DNA from: an uncultured Clostridia bacterium
Lineage (GTDB): Bacteria; Bacillota; Clostridia; Oscillospirales; Oscillospiraceae
Length of the DNA: 12,025 bases
Direction: 5' to 3'
Assembly (NCBI GenBank): GCA_937907715.1
Contig: CALERM010000009.1
Location: forward strand, 1-12,025
The notes beneath the pieces are model-generated. The model searched no databases. It saw only the letters and a program-made list of their open reading frames with translations, and was not told where the DNA came from. Every line of letters starts with the position of its first letter. Positions within the stretch are counted from its first letter, which is position 1. Made by a program: the position numbers and the translations under genes. Positions 4,989-11,985 of the stretch are shown one piece after another.

Positions 4989-7379
4989 ATGCAGCAGCAA
5001 ACCCCCGACTCTCCTGCTCTGCGCGGTCTTTCCTCTGCGGAGGCGGACGCGCGTGCGGCGCAGGGTCTTTCCAACCGGCAAAGTGACCCCGGCGGAAAAT
5101 CCGCCGGCGAAATCCTTCGCTCCAATACCCTGACGTTTTTCAACCTGATTTTCGCCGTCATTGCGGTGCTTCTGTGCCTCGTCGGCTCCTACCGCAACCT
5201 GACGTTCCTGCCGGTTGTGATTGGCAACACGCTCATCGGCATCTTCCAGGAGCTGCGTGCCAAGCGGATTCTGGACAAAATGAGTCTTCTGCATGCGCCG
5301 CATGCCGTCGCGCTGCGTGATGGGCTGGAGTGTCAGCTTGCCGCGGGAGAGCTGGTGCAGGGCGACGTGGTGATTCTTTCCGCAGGCGACCAGATTCCGG
5401 CAGACGCCACGGTTTTAGATGGCAGCGTGCAGGTCAACGAGGCGCTTCTGACCGGAGAGAGCGATGAAATTGAAAAAACGCCGGGCGACAGCCTGCTTTC
5501 CGGCAGCTTCGTCGTCGCGGGCAGATGCTATGCCCGGCTCGACCGCGTCGGAGACGCATCCTATATCGCTAAGCTCACGCGCGAGGCGAAGGCAGTTTCC
5601 GAGGGCGAGCAGTCGGAAATGATCCGCTCGATCAACCGCATCGTCAAATGGATTGGCTTTACGATCATCCCGATTGGTCTCATTTTATTTGCGCAGAGCT
5701 ACTTCTATTCCGGAGAAACCCTGCAAAAAAGCGTCGTGTCCGCTATCGCCGCCGTCATCGGCATGATCCCCGAGGGGCTTTACATGCTCACAACCATCGC
5801 GCTGGTTTTGGGTACCATGCGCCTTGCGCGGCGCAAGGTGCTGCTCCACGACATGAAGAGCATCGAAACGCTTGCACGGGTCGATGTGCTGTGTGTCGAC
5901 AAAACCGGCACCATCACCGAGCCCGGCATGTGCGTGCAGGAGGTCCACGCCGTGCAGAGCGCGAAAACCGGTGAATTTACCGATGAAGCGTTTTCGGCGC
6001 TTCTCACCGACTATTGCCTCGCCGTGCAGGACACAAACGAAACCATGCAGGCGCTGCGCGCATTTTCCGAGGCGCACCGGCTCGCGCATCCGCAGCAGGC
6101 GGCAATCGCGCTCGATGTCCAGCCGTTCTCGTCCAGCCGGAAATATTCCAGCGTCACCTTCGAGACGGGCACGTATCTGCTCGGCGCGCCGGAGTTCGTG
6201 CTGAAGACGACCTACGCCGCCGTGGCGGCAGAACTCAAGCCCTATCTGGACCGCGGACTGCGCGTGCTGCTGCTGGCAAAATCGCGCGGGCAGGACGCGC
6301 CCGAGCCGCTGGGCTACGCGGTTCTGACCGGGCGTATCCGCGAAAACGCGAAGGAAACCTTCGCCTACTTCAAGGACCAGGACGTCACAGTCAAGGTCAT
6401 TTCGGGCGATAATGCCCGCGCCGTTTCGGAAATTGCCCGGCAGGCGGGCATTGAAAACGCAGATAAATTTGTAGACGCCACGTGCCTTATTACCGACGAG
6501 CAGCTCGCCCGCGCGGCGGAACACTATACAGTCTTCGGCCGTGTCACGCCCGCGCAGAAGCAGCAGCTTGTGCGCGCCATGCAGGCAGCCGGTCACACGG
6601 TTGCCATGACGGGCGACGGCGTCAACGACATTCTGGCGATGAAGGACGCCGACTGCTCGGTCGCGATGGCGTCCGGCAGCGAGGCTGCCGCACAGGCGGC
6701 GCAGGTCGTACTGCTCGATTCCGATTTTGCCCGCATGCCGGACGTGGTGCTCGAAGGGCGGCGCGTGGTCAATAACATCGAGCGCTCGGCAAGTCTGTTT
6801 CTGGTCAAGAACCTGTTTTCTCTGCTGCTTTCCGTCTTCTCGGCGGTCTCGTTCATCACCTATCCGCTCGAGCCCGCGCAGGTGTCTCTGATTGCGATGT
6901 TCACCATCGGCATCCCGGGCTTTTTGCTGGCGCTGGAGCCGAACCATGCGCGCATTGAAGGAAGCTTCCTCAAAAAGGTGCTGCTGCGCGCGCTTCCCGC
7001 CGCGCTGACAGACGTTCTGGCGGTCGGCGCGCTTGTCGTCTGCGGCGAGGTCTTCGGGCTCACGGACGGCGATATCGCAACGGCGGCGACAATGCTTCTT
7101 GCCGTGGTCGGCTTCATGATCCTGATCCGCATCAGCAAGCCCCTCACCAAAATGAAGTACGCGATTATCATCCTCAATGCTGCGGGGCTGATCTTCTGCG
7201 GCATCTTCCTCAAGCAGCTGTTCGCACTGAGCGACATGTCGAAAATCTGCGTGCTGCTGATGGTCGTTTTTGCTTTTGCCGCAGAGTCCATCTTCCGCAA
7301 TCTCTCGATTCTTGGTGTATTTCTGGAGCGCAAAACCGGTGCGCTCAAAGAAAAAATCATAGAAAAGCGAAACGTTTGA
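4989..7379 (+). CDS. CtpE-like cation-transporting P-type ATPase
   Basis: A 796-residue P-type ATPase with all core motifs: actuator TGES (155-158), M4 motif PEGL (261-264), phosphorylation site DKTGT (Asp304), nucleotide-binding LLGAPE (397-402), and hinge TGDGVND (541-547). About ten membrane segments are visible, with pairs near 45-65, 73-90, 220-240 and 247-275 and a C-terminal bundle from about 590 to 780. There is no N-terminal heavy-metal domain and no CPx motif, which argues against copper or zinc export. The PEGL motif and GIPGFLLALEPN in the late bundle match the CtpE/Exp7 group; mycobacterial CtpE is reported as a calcium uptake pump. The ion here is therefore only a suggestion. 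ATG 4989 is chosen because AAGGA lies 8 bases upstream; an in-frame GTG at 4926 has no such site. A terminator follows. Confidence 0.92.
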   Translation: MQQQTPDSPALRGLSSAEADARAAQGLSNRQSDPGGKSAGEILRSNTLTFFNLIFAVIAVLLCLVGSYRNLTFLPVVIGNTLIGIFQELRAKRILDKMSLLHAPHAVALRDGLECQLAAGELVQGDVVILSAGDQIPADATVLDGSVQVNEALLTGESDEIEKTPGDSLLSGSFVVAGRCYARLDRVGDASYIAKLTREAKAVSEGEQSEMIRSINRIVKWIGFTIIPIGLILFAQSYFYSGETLQKSVVSAIAAVIGMIPEGLYMLTTIALVLGTMRLARRKVLLHDMKSIETLARVDVLCVDKTGTITEPGMCVQEVHAVQSAKTGEFTDEAFSALLTDYCLAVQDTNETMQALRAFSEAHRLAHPQQAAIALDVQPFSSSRKYSSVTFETGTYLLGAPEFVLKTTYAAVAAELKPYLDRGLRVLLLAKSRGQDAPEPLGYAVLTGRIRENAKETFAYFKDQDVTVKVISGDNARAVSEIARQAGIENADKFVDATCLITDEQLARAAEHYTVFGRVTPAQKQQLVRAMQAAGHTVAMTGDGVNDILAMKDADCSVAMASGSEAAAQAAQVVLLDSDFARMPDVVLEGRRVVNNIERSASLFLVKNLFSLLLSVFSAVSFITYPLEPAQVSLIAMFTIGIPGFLLALEPNHARIEGSFLKKVLLRALPAALTDVLAVGALVVCGEVFGLTDGDIATAATMLLAVVGFMILIRISKPLTKMKYAIIILNAAGLIFCGIFLKQLFALSDMSKICVLLMVVFAFAAESIFRNLSILGVFLERKTGALKEKIIEKRNV

Positions 7380-7384
7380 CCTGT

Positions 7385-7420
7385 CGGCGGAAAAGGCTTT
7401 GCCTTTTCCGCCGCTTTGTT
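7385..7420 (+). terminator. Terminator after the P-type ATPase gene
   Basis: A perfect 13 bp inverted repeat (7385-7397, 7401-7413; arm CGGCGGAAAAGGC) with a three-base loop lies 5 bases after the stop codon. The tail CTTTGTT is a weak T-run, so termination may be incomplete. Its right arm contains the -35 box of the mnmA promoter. Confidence 0.75.
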
Positions 7421-7427
7421 ATATAAT
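7399..7427 (+). promoter_or_regulatory. Promoter of mnmA-rrf2
   Basis: TTGCCT (7399-7404) and consensus TATAAT (7422-7427) are 17 bp apart. The -35 box is formed by the loop and right arm of the preceding terminator. The leader (start near 7434) contains a perfect 7 bp hairpin GGTCCGG/CCGGACC (7447-7464) that ends shortly before the mnmA GGAGG and could influence ribosome access or act as an operator. Confidence 0.65.
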
Positions 7428-7483
7428 AAGATCAACACACTGGGATGGTCCGGGAATCCGGACCGGAATGGAGGCAACGACAG

Positions 7484-8581
7484 ATGAAGATTCTGATTGC
7501 CATGAGCGGCGGCGTAGACTCGAGCGTCGCGGCGGGGCTTTTGTGCAAAGACAGCAACGAGTGCATCGGCGCGACGATGAAGCTCTATCACAACGAAGAC
7601 GCCGGCATACCGCGCGCACACACCTGCTGCTCGCTCGACGATGTGGAAGACGCGAGAAGCGTCTGCTACAAGCTCGGCATCCCCTACTATGTTTTTAATT
7701 TCTCCGACGATTTCGGAGAGAAGATTATCGATAAATTTGTCCGCTCCTATGAAGCCGGACTCACGCCGAATCCCTGCATCGACTGCAACCGCTACATGAA
7801 GTTCGACAAGCTCTATCAAAGAGCGGAAATTCTCGGCTGCGACCACATCGCAACGGGGCACTATGCGCGCATCACGTTTGAAAACGGGCAGTATCAGCTG
7901 CGCAAGGCGCTCGACGAGACGAAGGACCAGAGCTACGTGCTCTACGATATGACGCAGCAGCGGCTGGCGCGGACGCTCTTCCCGCTCGGTGCGCTGCGGA
8001 AAACCGAGGCAAGAGATCTGGCGCGCGAGGCGGATTTCATCAACGCCGACAAGCCCGACAGTCAGGACATCTGCTTCGTGCCGGACGGCGACTATGCGAA
8101 AATCATCGAGCTGCGCACCGGCAAAAAGGCAGAGCCGGGCAACTTTGTGGACAAAAGCGGCAGAATTCTGGGTCGTCACAACGGCATCATCCGCTATACC
8201 GTCGGGCAGCACCGCGGGCTGGGTCTGAGCCTGCCGCAGAAATACTACGTCTGTGAAATCCGCCCGGAAGACAACACCGTCGTGCTGGGCGAGAGCGCAG
8301 ACCTGTTCCATCGCGGCGTGCTGGTAACGCAAATGCACTGGATTGCGGGCAGCGCGCAGGAAACGGTCTTCCGCTGCAAGGCAAAGCTTCGCTACCGCCA
8401 TCCCGAGCAGCCGGTCTGCGTCACCGTGCTGGAAGACGGCAGCGTGCAGCTGGTTTTCGACGAGCCGCAGCGCGCGCCGACGCCCGGGCAGTACGCGGTT
8501 TTGTATGACGGAGATATCGTCCTCGGCGGCGGCGTGATTTCCCGCGCGTTCGAGCCGAGTGATAAGGAGGCGCTTTTATGA
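7484..8581 (+). CDS. mnmA: MnmA, tRNA-specific 2-thiouridylase
   Basis: A 365-residue full-length MnmA, which adenylates and then thiolates U34 of Lys, Glu and Gln tRNAs (s2U34) in the cytoplasm. The PP-loop is SGGVDSS (8-14). The two catalytic cysteines are visible as PNPC98 and SQDIC197, and YTVGQHRGLG lies in the C-terminal half. The start is ATG 7484 with GGAGG 9 bases upstream; the frame extends upstream to 7445 but that region is the leader hairpin. Its last codons overlap the rrf2 start (ATGA), so the two proteins are translationally coupled. In many Clostridia mnmA lies near cysteine desulfurase genes; here none is in the window, so the sulfur donor must be encoded elsewhere. Confidence 0.96.
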   Translation: MKILIAMSGGVDSSVAAGLLCKDSNECIGATMKLYHNEDAGIPRAHTCCSLDDVEDARSVCYKLGIPYYVFNFSDDFGEKIIDKFVRSYEAGLTPNPCIDCNRYMKFDKLYQRAEILGCDHIATGHYARITFENGQYQLRKALDETKDQSYVLYDMTQQRLARTLFPLGALRKTEARDLAREADFINADKPDSQDICFVPDGDYAKIIELRTGKKAEPGNFVDKSGRILGRHNGIIRYTVGQHRGLGLSLPQKYYVCEIRPEDNTVVLGESADLFHRGVLVTQMHWIAGSAQETVFRCKAKLRYRHPEQPVCVTVLEDGSVQLVFDEPQRAPTPGQYAVLYDGDIVLGGGVISRAFEPSDKEALL

Positions 8582-9003
8582 TTTCCACAAGAGGACGCTA
8601 CGCCATCCGCGTACTCATTGATCTTGCCGAGCATCGCGGCGAGGCGTTTACGCCCATGAAAGAAGTCGCCCGGCGGCAGGAAATTTCGCTCAAGTATCTG
8701 GAAAAAATCATGCCGCTGCTGAGCAAGGCGAATATGGTCGAGGGGCAGCACGGAAAGGGCGGCGGCTACCGGCTGACCATGGAGCCGGAACGCTACCGCA
8801 TCGGAGACATCCTGCGCCTGACCGAGGTGGACCTCGCGCCTGTGGCGTGCCTGTCCACGCCAACCAACACCTGCCCGCGCGCGCCGTATTGCCGGACGCT
8901 TCCCATGTGGCAGAAATACTATGAAATGACGCTTTCCTATTTTGACGGCATCACGATTCGCGACCTCATGCAGGTCGAAAGCGGCGGCGACTATGTAATA
9001 TAG
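8578..9003 (+). CDS. Rrf2-family regulator with IscR-like cysteines
   Basis: A 141-residue Rrf2 regulator. The winged helix-turn-helix occupies residues 1-65 (MISTRGRYAIRVLIDLAEH ... ISLKYLEKIMPLLSKANMVEGQHGKGGGY). A cysteine loop follows: C91-x7-C99-x5-C105, close to E. coli IscR C92, C98 and C104, which bind an iron-sulfur cluster. CymR, the cysteine regulator of Firmicutes, is another relative but normally lacks such a trio. I therefore expect an iron-sulfur-sensing or cysteine-metabolism regulator; which one cannot be settled here. AAGGAGG lies inside the mnmA end, 7 bases before the ATG, and the genes overlap by 4 bases. Nearby metY and the metQ leader are natural candidate targets. The stop codon touches the palindromic element at 9003. 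Confidence 0.92.
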   Translation: MISTRGRYAIRVLIDLAEHRGEAFTPMKEVARRQEISLKYLEKIMPLLSKANMVEGQHGKGGGYRLTMEPERYRIGDILRLTEVDLAPVACLSTPTNTCPRAPYCRTLPMWQKYYEMTLSYFDGITIRDLMQVESGGDYVI

Positions 9004-9163
9004 GGAGCAGCGCACCGCATGTCTGCGGGCTTCGACGGATCTTTCGGCGCTGCCCGGCAGTTTGGAACGCGGGAAATACACAAAGTATTCCTCCGCATTC
9101 CAAACTTTGTTCAGCATCAAAATCTCTCGCCGAATCCCTTTGACATGCGGTGCGCTGCTGCCC
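9003..9163. repeat. 161 bp palindromic element, MITE-like
   Basis: The whole segment is one long imperfect inverted repeat. Outer arms are perfect over 18 bp: AGCAGCGCACCGCATGTC (9006-9023) with its complement at 9142-9159, framed by GGG (9003-9005) and CCC (9161-9163) with one extra base. The inner arms (9059-9079 and 9085-9106, starting AGTTTGGAA) pair with only a few mismatches around a five-base loop. The 35-base stretches between (9024-9058, 9107-9141) are equal in length but match poorly. It codes for nothing and sits directly on the rrf2 stop codon. A TTTT tail follows, so as RNA it could also terminate rrf2 transcription. No second copy is in the window, so repeat status in the genome is inferred. 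Confidence 0.72.
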
Positions 9164-9201
9164 TTTTGTGAACACCTGCCAAAATTTCCGAAACTTTTTT
9201 G

Positions 9202-9240
9202 GAAGAACCGCTTGACAGGAGCGGTTCTTCGTGCTATTCT
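9202..9240 (+). promoter_or_regulatory. metY promoter, -35 box within a perfect inverted repeat
   Basis: TTGACA (9212-9217) and TATTCT (9235-9240) are 17 bp apart, with TG one base upstream of the -10 (extended -10). The -35 box lies in the centre of a perfect 11 bp inverted repeat GAAGAACCGCT (9202-9212) / AGCGGTTCTTC (9220-9230). It lacks a T-run on either strand in the right position, so it is more likely an operator than a terminator. A-rich sequence lies just upstream. Confidence 0.8.
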
Positions 9241-9249
9241 TTTACCAAC

Positions 9250-9276
9250 CTACCAGGATAGTAGACAGATAGGATA
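9250..9276. promoter_or_regulatory. Candidate operator downstream of the metY -10 box
   Basis: Just after the expected metY transcription start there is a palindrome CTAC-N7-GTAG (9250-9264) and a direct repeat AGGATA (9255-9260 and 9271-9276). On the minus strand the area reads GTAGGTTGGTAAAAG, partly like GTAGGTAAATTGGT in the metQ leader promoter. The Rrf2 protein encoded next door is a possible binder; this is inferred from proximity, not from a confirmed consensus. Confidence 0.35.
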
Positions 9277-9297
9277 AACATTTTGGAGGACAACACC

Positions 9298-9354
9298 ATG
9301 AAATCCATCTTTGAAACGCTGCTCCGGGCGAACTTCCGCAACGGACGAATGTGA
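9298..9354 (+). CDS. Short upstream ORF of metY (18 residues)
   Basis: ATG 9298 is preceded by a strong TTTTGGAGG at good spacing and opens an 18-codon frame reading MKSIFETLLRANFRNGRM, ending at TGA 9352-9354. It lies on the metY transcript, 67 bases before the metY ATG. It has no Cys codon and only one internal Met codon, directly before the stop, so it does not look like an amino-acid-sensing leader. Its stop region TGACAATT (9352-9359) is perfectly complementary to AATTGTCA (9415-9422) at the metY start, so translation of this ORF may open the metY initiation site. No similarity to a known peptide is recognised. Confidence 0.5.
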   Translation: MKSIFETLLRANFRNGRM

Positions 9355-9421
9355 CAATTGCAGCCATCCTGTAAAACCGTCCGCAACCAACCAGATATCG
9401 AATCAAAGAAGGAGAATTGTC

Positions 9422-10702
9422 ATGTCCAAGTATCATTTTGAAACCTTACAGCTGCACGTCGGTCAGGAGCAGGCGGACCCCGCCACCGATTCCCGCGCCG
9501 TTCCGATTTACGCCACCACTTCCTACGTCTTCCACAATGCCCAGCATGCGGCAGACCGTTTCGCGCTGCGCGACGCGGGCAACATCTACGGTCGGCTCAC
9601 CAACTCCACGCAGGACGTCTTTGAAAAGCGCATCGCTGCGCTCGAAGGCGGCGTTGCAGGTCTGGCAGTTGCCTCCGGCGCGGCGGCAATCACCTATACG
9701 ATTGAAGCGCTTGCGCAGCAGGGCGACCACATCGTCTGCCAGAAGACCGTCTACGGCGGCACATATAACCTGCTTGCCCATACACTCAAAGCCTTCGGCG
9801 TGACCACCACGTTTGTCAACGCGCACGATCTTGCCGAGGTCGAAGCGGCAATCCAGCCGAACACAAAGGCAGTTTACCTCGAAACGCTGGGCAACCCCAA
9901 CAGCGACATTCCCGACATCGACGCCATTTCCGCAATTGCGCACAAGCACAATCTTCCGGTCGTGGTCGATAATACCTTCGGCACCCCGTATCTCATCCGT
10001 CCGATCGAGCATGGCGCGGACATCGTGGTTCACTCGGCGACGAAGTTCATCGGCGGTCACGGCACGACGCTTGGCGGTATCATCGTCGACTCCGGCAAGT
10101 TCGACTGGCGCGCCAGCGGCAAATTCGGCTTGATTGCCGACCCGAACCCCAGCTACCACGGCGTTTCGTTCGTCGACGCGGCAGGTCCTGCGGCATTTGC
10201 AACCTATGTGCGCGCAATTCTTCTTCGCGATCAGGGCGCGGCGATTTCCCCGTTTGCCGCCTTCCTGCTGCTGCAGGGCACGGAGACGCTGTCTCTGCGG
10301 CTTGAGCGGCACGCGGAAAATACGAAGAAGGTCGTAGACTTCCTGAAAAATCATCCGAAGGTTCAAAAGGTCAACCATCCGTCCCTGCCCGACCATCCCG
10401 ACCATGCGCTCTATGAGCGCTACTTCCCGAACGGCGGCGCGAGCATCTTTACCTTCGAAATCAAGGGTGGGCAGGAAGCTGCGTTCCGGTTCATTGACCA
10501 CCTGGAGATTTTCTCTTTGCTTGCCAACGTCGCGGACGTGAAATCCCTGGTCATCCATCCGGCGACCACGACGCATGCCCAGCTGACCGAGCAGGAGCTG
10601 CTCGATCAGGGCATCACCCCGTCGACCATCCGCCTTTCCATCGGCACCGAGCATATCGACGATATCCTCGCTGACCTCGAAAAGGGCTTCGCAGCCGTCT
10701 AA
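9422..10702 (+). CDS. metY: MetY, O-acetylhomoserine sulfhydrylase
   Basis: A 426-residue PLP enzyme of the Cys/Met metabolism family, full length for MetY. It makes homocysteine from O-acetylhomoserine and sulfide, the direct sulfhydrylation route to methionine. Visible features: start HFETLQLHVGQEQADPATDS, the substrate-site segment NIYGRLTNST (54-63), ASGAAAI (84-90), and the PLP lysine Lys208 in HSATKFIGGHG. The long insertion after the lysine (FGLIADPNPSYHGVSF) is typical of MetY rather than cystathionine gamma-synthase. ATG 9422 has GAAGGAG 5 bases upstream; an in-frame TTG at 9311 overlaps the short upstream ORF and is rejected. Strong promoter at 9212-9240. Together with MetQ/MetN it covers synthesis and uptake of methionine. 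Confidence 0.95.
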   Translation: MSKYHFETLQLHVGQEQADPATDSRAVPIYATTSYVFHNAQHAADRFALRDAGNIYGRLTNSTQDVFEKRIAALEGGVAGLAVASGAAAITYTIEALAQQGDHIVCQKTVYGGTYNLLAHTLKAFGVTTTFVNAHDLAEVEAAIQPNTKAVYLETLGNPNSDIPDIDAISAIAHKHNLPVVVDNTFGTPYLIRPIEHGADIVVHSATKFIGGHGTTLGGIIVDSGKFDWRASGKFGLIADPNPSYHGVSFVDAAGPAAFATYVRAILLRDQGAAISPFAAFLLLQGTETLSLRLERHAENTKKVVDFLKNHPKVQKVNHPSLPDHPDHALYERYFPNGGASIFTFEIKGGQEAAFRFIDHLEIFSLLANVADVKSLVIHPATTTHAQLTEQELLDQGITPSTIRLSIGTEHIDDILADLEKGFAAV

Positions 10703-10795
10703 GGCTGTCAAAAAAGCTGCGCCTCAACTGATTTTACCAATTCATCCCCCTATTTATATTTCCTCTCTTTTTGCGACCCCAACATTCTATCAGCA

Positions 10796-10833
10796 CCGAG
10801 CCGCCTGCACCATCCTTCGGTGCGGGCGGTCGG
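10796..10833 (+). other. GC-rich hairpin between metY and tcdA
   Basis: CCGCCTGCACC (10801-10811) pairs with GGTGCGGGCGG (10819-10829) with one G-U pair, and CCGA/TCGG extends it past one bulged base. The tail is not a T-run, so it is a poor terminator for metY. It lies 41 bases before the tcdA ATG. The remainder of the 172-base gap holds a pyrimidine-rich stretch and a weak possible promoter (TTTACC 10733-10738, TATATT 10755-10760, 16 bp spacer). I see no known riboswitch in it. Confidence 0.45.
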
Positions 10834-10874
10834 CGTGTCCGGAACCATTTTGCGACTCTGCAAGGAGGTCTTTC

Positions 10875-11645
10875 ATGCTCAATCAGTTTTCCAGAACCCA
10901 GCTGGTGCTCGGCGGCGAGGCGATGCAAGCCCTTGCCCGAAGCCGTGTCGCCGTCTTTGGCATCGGCGGCGTCGGCGGCTATGCCGTAGAGGCGCTGGCG
11001 CGCTCCGGTGTGGGCGCGCTCGATCTGATCGACGACGACCGGGTGTGCCTGACCAACGTCAACCGCCAGATTCTCGCCACGCGCGAGACCGTCGGAAAAT
11101 TCAAGGTCGACGTGGCGCAGGCGCGTATTCACGCCATCAACCCCAGCTGTCAGGTGACGACGTACAAGACGTTTTTCCTGCCCGCAGAAGCGTCGCAGTT
11201 CGATTTCACGCAGTTTGATTACGTGATCGATGCCATCGACACCGTCTCGGGCAAGCTGGGGCTGGTGCTTGCCGCAAAGCAGGCGGGCGTTCCGATCATC
11301 AGCTCCATGGGCGCGGGCAACAAGATGGATCCCACCGCCTTTCGCGTGGCGGATATTTTCGAAACCGCCGTCTGCCCGCTCGCGCGCGTCATGCGCCAGC
11401 TCTGCCGCAAAAACGGCGTGGAGCACCTGAAGGTCGTCTACTCCCGCGAACTGCCCATCCGCCCCGTGGAGGACGCCGCCATCAGCTGCCGCAGCCACTG
11501 CATCTGCCCGCCGGGCACCGCCAGAAAATGCACCGACCGCCGCGATATCCCCGGCTCAACCGCGTTTGTCCCCTCCGTCGTGGGACTCATTGCCGCGGGC
11601 GAGGTGATCAAGGACCTGACACACTTCGACCGGGGAAATCGATAG
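10875..11645 (+). CDS. tcdA: TcdA, tRNA threonylcarbamoyladenosine dehydratase (ThiF/E1-like)
   Basis: A 256-residue E1-like protein. It contains the nucleotide loop G-I-G-G-V-G-G (29-35), Asp53 in LIDDDRV, the NRQ motif (63-65), and DAIDTVSGK (119-127). The C-terminal part has C205-x3-C209-x-C211-PPGTARK-C219-TDRRDIPGS followed by FVPSVVGLIAAGEVIKDL, the usual signature of Firmicute TcdA proteins. TcdA uses ATP to cyclise t6A at tRNA position 37 to ct6A; in E. coli it works with the CsdA-CsdE sulfur system. The four-cysteine group could bind a metal, which is not proven. AAGGAGG precedes ATG 10875. It follows metY by 172 bases and might be read through from it. Confidence 0.92.
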   Translation: MLNQFSRTQLVLGGEAMQALARSRVAVFGIGGVGGYAVEALARSGVGALDLIDDDRVCLTNVNRQILATRETVGKFKVDVAQARIHAINPSCQVTTYKTFFLPAEASQFDFTQFDYVIDAIDTVSGKLGLVLAAKQAGVPIISSMGAGNKMDPTAFRVADIFETAVCPLARVMRQLCRKNGVEHLKVVYSRELPIRPVEDAAISCRSHCICPPGTARKCTDRRDIPGSTAFVPSVVGLIAAGEVIKDLTHFDRGNR

Positions 11646-11730
11646 TTCGGCGCATTGCACAAACTTTTGTACGGTTTTTTGTCTCATATTCATAGCCTTC
11701 GTAAAAAAATGGATTTTTTGCAGAAAAGGC
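11646..11730 (+). other. Gap after tcdA with weak terminator-like structures
   Basis: No gene is visible. A small stem ACAAA/TTTGT near 11659-11670 is followed by six T residues (11675-11680) and may end tcdA transcription weakly. A second A/T-rich hairpin with AGCCTT/AAGGCT ends (11694-11699, 11726-11731) abuts the -35 box of the riboswitch promoter. Neither is convincing alone. Confidence 0.3.
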
Positions 11731-11758
11731 TTGATTTGTCCAGAAACGGTGCTATACT
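11731..11758 (+). promoter_or_regulatory. Promoter of the lysine riboswitch transcript
   Basis: TTGATT (11731-11736) and TATACT (11753-11758) are separated by 16 bp, with TG one base before the -10 (extended -10). The expected start near 11765 places the riboswitch about 45 bases into the transcript. Confidence 0.8.
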
Positions 11759-11810
11759 ATGCACAAATCACAGCACAGCCTGTGAACAACGAAATAACAG
11801 TCAAATTCAA

Positions 11811-11985
11811 AGATATATAGAGGCGCGGAACCAATCAGTCGCCTGCCCGAGACGCTCAAACGTCGCTGACGGCATGCAAAAGGTGCTTCCGCCGAAATGG
11901 TACGGTTTTTGAGAGCCGCTGCTGTTGGGCGTACAGAGAAAATCTGTGCGACTGTCGCAATATGTTTTGCGGAGTGCTATATTCG
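11811..11985 (+). ncRNA. Lysine riboswitch (L-box aptamer)
   Basis: The segment carries the conserved L-box signatures in order: ATATAGAGGCGCGG at the 5' side, AGTCGCC, CTTCCGCCGAA, GTTGGGCGTACAG, and GACTGTCGCAA followed by TTGCGGAGTGCTAT at the 3' side. The closing P1 helix is ATATAG (11815-11820) with CTATAT (11977-11982). These match the arrangement of the Bacillus subtilis lysC leader (Rfam family RF00168). The aptamer binds lysine and normally shuts off lysine biosynthesis or uptake genes. The expression platform and the controlled gene lie past the window end; the last 40 bases start with a small ATGGG/CCCAT hairpin. Confidence 0.9.

Noticed and set aside
5685..8401. Two long minus-strand open frames opposite the P-type ATPase and mnmA
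   Set aside because: Both plus-strand genes have complete catalytic motifs; the antisense frames have none and the second crosses a terminator and promoter.
9202..9230. Inverted repeat as an rrf2 terminator
   Set aside because: No T-run follows on the plus strand, and the repeat surrounds the metY -35 box.
9446..10711. Long minus-strand open frame opposite metY
   Set aside because: No family features, while metY carries the PLP lysine and full family length.
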